Shown piece after piece: positions 5,566-6,827 of a stretch of 6,827 nucleotides of DNA. The notes below the pieces were generated by a model that worked only from the letters and a program-made list of their open reading frames with translations, ran no database searches and was not told the DNA's origin. Origin of the DNA: Propionibacteriaceae bacterium. Its GTDB lineage: Bacteria; Actinomycetota; Actinomycetes; Propionibacteriales; Propionibacteriaceae. How positions within the stretch are numbered: the stretch's first letter is position 1; each line of letters opens with the position of its first letter. Location: positions 1 through 6,827 of the forward strand of contig JAUNUL010000157.1 of assembly GCA_030538175.1 (NCBI GenBank), given 5' to 3'. Position numbers and translations under genes: made by a program.

Positions 5566-6045
5566 ATGCGGGAACTCGATGTCATGGGCGTCCGGGTCGA
5601 AATGCCCTCCAATATCCCCATGGTCCTTCTCCGTGAGGTCGGGGGCCATCGGTATCTGCCGATCTGGATCGGGGCGAACGAGGCGTCGGCCATCGCCAAC
5701 GCCCAGGAAGGTGTCGTGCCACCGCGTCCCCTCACCCACGATTTGATGATCGACACGCTGACCGCTCTGGGGCACACGTTGAGCGAGGTGCACATCACCG
5801 AGTTGGTGGGGCGCACCTTCCACGCCGTCCTGGTTATCGATGGCGTCGAAGTGAGCGCCCGACCTTCCGACGCGATCGCTTTGGCATTGCGCTGCGGGGC
5901 CGAGATCCTGTGCGCCGAGGAGGTGCTCGATACTGCGGGCATCGACGTGCCTGAAGCCGAGGATGACGAGGTCGAGAAGTTCCGCGAGTTCTTGGACCAC
6001 GTCAGCCCCGACGATTTCGTGACCGACGACGACTCCTCGTCCTGA
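5566..6045 (+). CDS. Bifunctional nuclease family protein (DUF151/BFN)
   Basis: Encodes 159 residues, close to the length of M. tuberculosis Rv1829, which it resembles in order and sequence: MPSNIPMVLLREVGGHRYLPI, WIGANEASAIANAQEGV, PPRPLTHDLMIDTL, VSARPSDAIALALRCGAEI and the tail EVEKFREFLDHVSPDDF. The DUF151 fold is shared with plant BFN proteins reported to cleave RNA and DNA; in bacteria the actual substrate is unsettled. ATG 5566 is preferred over the in-frame GTG 5557, because that GTG overlaps the -10 box and would precede the predicted transcript start. It stands between two MerR genes, an arrangement also found in mycobacteria (Rv1828-Rv1830), which suggests a shared pathway, not yet defined. 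The tail ends in an acidic/serine run (DDDSSS). Confidence 0.92.
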   Translation: MRELDVMGVRVEMPSNIPMVLLREVGGHRYLPIWIGANEASAIANAQEGVVPPRPLTHDLMIDTLTALGHTLSEVHITELVGRTFHAVLVIDGVEVSARPSDAIALALRCGAEILCAEEVLDTAGIDVPEAEDDEVEKFREFLDHVSPDDFVTDDDSSS

Positions 6046-6052
6046 CCACCAG

Positions 6053-6072
6053 CCAAGCCTCGCCCAAGCCTC
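6053..6072 (+). repeat. 9-bp direct repeat after the nuclease gene
   Basis: CCAAGCCTC occurs at 6053-6061 and 6064-6072, an 11-base period close to one helical turn. Its role is unknown; chance is possible at this length. Confidence 0.4.
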
Positions 6073-6085
6073 AACCGGGGGTTGA
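6071..6085 (+). terminator. Terminator-like hairpin after the nuclease gene
   Basis: TCAACC (6071-6076) pairs perfectly with GGTTGA (6080-6085) around a GGG loop, 25 bases after the stop. There is no T-run, as in many actinobacterial terminators. An 8-bp palindrome, GAGATCTC, follows at 6090-6097. The rest of the 264-base gap up to 6309 holds no gene that I can support. Confidence 0.4.
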
Positions 6086-6208
6086 TCCGGAGATCTCACC
6101 TCGAACACCGACCTCCCGGACGTGCATTGCCCCTAGTCAAAGGCATGTTGCGGGTCGTTGGGTAACGGTCTTGTGCGGAGATCGTGACCTTTCGACTCGG
6201 GCGTGTCG

Positions 6209-6241
6209 TTGCACTGGGCGGGCGTGGAGACGTACCGTCTC
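6209..6241 (+). promoter_or_regulatory. Promoter candidate for the second MerR gene, with a dyad on the -10
   Basis: TTGCAC (6209-6214) and TACCGT (6233-6238) are 18 bases apart, a good housekeeping-type spacing. A perfect inverted repeat, GAGACG-TAC-CGTCTC (6227-6241), covers the -10 box, so a protein bound there would block the polymerase. Autoregulation by the downstream MerR protein is possible but not shown. Confidence 0.5.
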
Positions 6242-6248
6242 GGTGTAG

Positions 6249-6276
6249 TTCCACTGCCGTAGTTCGGATGGTGGAA
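6249..6276 (+). promoter_or_regulatory. Stem-loop in the leader of the second MerR gene
   Basis: TTCCAC (6249-6254) pairs with GTGGAA (6271-6276); inside, CCG (6257-6259) pairs with CGG (6265-6267) around a five-base loop, with a small internal loop between. A seven-base direct repeat GTAGTTC (6245 and 6259) overlaps it. It would lie at the 5' end of the mRNA if transcription starts near 6245. Confidence 0.4.
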
Positions 6277-6309
6277 TCACCCGGAAGCCCCCAAAGTGAG
6301 GTACGCCCA

Positions 6310-6827
6310 GTGAACAGCAGCCGAGAAGCCCTCCCCACGGACAAGCCCGTGGTGGCGCAGGATCTTCTGTTCGATGGTGAATTCACCCCGGTGCCCGAAG
6401 ATGCAGGTTTCCGCGGGCCGGTTGCTGCCAACGTGGCCGGCATCAGTTATCGCCAGCTCGACTATTGGGCCCGCACGGGTCTGGTCACCCCGGAGATCCG
6501 GGGTGCTGCCGGCTCCGGGTCGCAGCGGCTGTATTCCTTCCGCGACGTGTTGTTGTTGAAAGTCATCAAACGTCTCATTGATGCCGGCATCTCGCTGCAG
6601 CAGATCCGCAAGGCCGTGGATCACCTGCGTGCCCGTGGCGTCAACGACTTGACCACGATCACCCTGATGAGCGATGGCGTGACCGTGTTCGAGTGCACCA
6701 GCGATCATGAGGTCATCGACCTCCTGAGCGGCGGCCAGGGCATGTTCGGCATCGCGCTCGGCAGTGTCTGGAAGGACCTGGAGGGATCCCTGATGGAGCT
6801 CCCCAGCGAGCGCGCCGAACAGCGCGA
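6310..6827 (+). CDS. resR: MerR-family regulator, ResR/McdR type (Rv1830-like), right end cut off
   Basis: The frame is open from GTG 6310 to the window edge: 172 complete codons plus two bases, against about 225 residues for Rv1830. An N-terminal extension (1-33) with AQDLLFDGEF precedes the winged helix-turn-helix (about 34-105): GFRGPVAANVAGISYRQLDY, WARTGLVTPEIR, GSGSQRLYSF, VIKRLIDAGISLQQIR. The C-terminal part has DLTTITLMSDGVTVFECTS and LLSGGQGMFGIALG, both typical of Rv1830 relatives. In mycobacteria this regulator is tied to growth and division control and to altered recovery after antibiotic exposure. GTG 6310 is supported by TGAGGT at 6297-6302, eight bases away. A five-codon reading frame (6296-6313) ends across the start codon. 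It is read from its own promoter candidate after a 264-base gap. Confidence 0.9.
   Translation, partial: MNSSREALPTDKPVVAQDLLFDGEFTPVPEDAGFRGPVAANVAGISYRQLDYWARTGLVTPEIRGAAGSGSQRLYSFRDVLLLKVIKRLIDAGISLQQIRKAVDHLRARGVNDLTTITLMSDGVTVFECTSDHEVIDLLSGGQGMFGIALGSVWKDLEGSLMELPSERAEQR

Noticed and set aside
4918..6108. 396-codon open frame on the minus strand across ftsR and the nuclease gene
   Set aside because: It is antisense to two clearly recognised genes and low in family-like motifs; long antisense frames are expected at this GC content.
1..6827. Mobile element, CRISPR, toxin-antitoxin or phage defence genes
   Set aside because: I looked for transposase or integrase motifs, regular repeats and paired small genes on both strands and found none; all genes are core and collinear with known actinobacterial gene order.

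Overview
The window is a compact stretch of chromosome from a high-GC Gram-positive bacterium (Actinomycetota). The evidence is the phosphatidylinositol-mannoside genes patA and pimA, a GarA/OdhI-type FHA switch, an FtsR-like and a ResR-like MerR regulator, several GTG or overlapping starts, and -10 boxes of the form TANNNT lying 6-7 bases upstream of start codons. Gene order suggests Propionibacteriales or a relative, but that is an inference. All ten genes lie on the + strand. I see no mobile element, CRISPR array, RNA gene or sign of horizontal transfer.

Layout: (1) 1-1554, the end of a PatA-type acyltransferase overlapping a complete pimA: two early steps of phosphatidylinositol mannoside synthesis at the inner face of the membrane. 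(2) 1611-3617, three tightly overlapping membrane-protein genes, DUF881 - Sbp (DUF1290) - DUF881, with a promoter-like sequence in front. (3) 3750-4136, gcvH, the lipoyl carrier of the glycine cleavage system, with its own promoter candidate and a strong ribosome binding site. (4) 4286-5514, a zinc-ribbon plus FHA protein of the GarA/OdhI family overlapping by one base an FtsR-type MerR regulator. (5) 5566-6045, a bifunctional nuclease (DUF151) protein, probably read from a leaderless mRNA. (6) 6310 to the right edge, a second MerR regulator related to mycobacterial Rv1830 (ResR/McdR), cut off by the window end.

The block from DUF881 to the second MerR gene matches the M. tuberculosis run Rv1823-Rv1830, where patA-pimA lie elsewhere; here the two are joined. 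The cluster joins membrane lipid mannosylation, a DUF881/Sbp membrane module that in Bacillus lies beside ftsA-ftsZ, a phospho-switch for 2-oxoglutarate/glutamate metabolism, and two regulators tied to division. The genes are conserved core genes rather than an exotic island. The less expected signals lie between genes: two 17-bp near-palindromes before garA, a dyad centred in an over-long promoter spacer before the first DUF881 gene, a structured leader before the last MerR gene, and a possible dual start for gcvH. The function of the DUF881-Sbp-DUF881 module is the main biological unknown.
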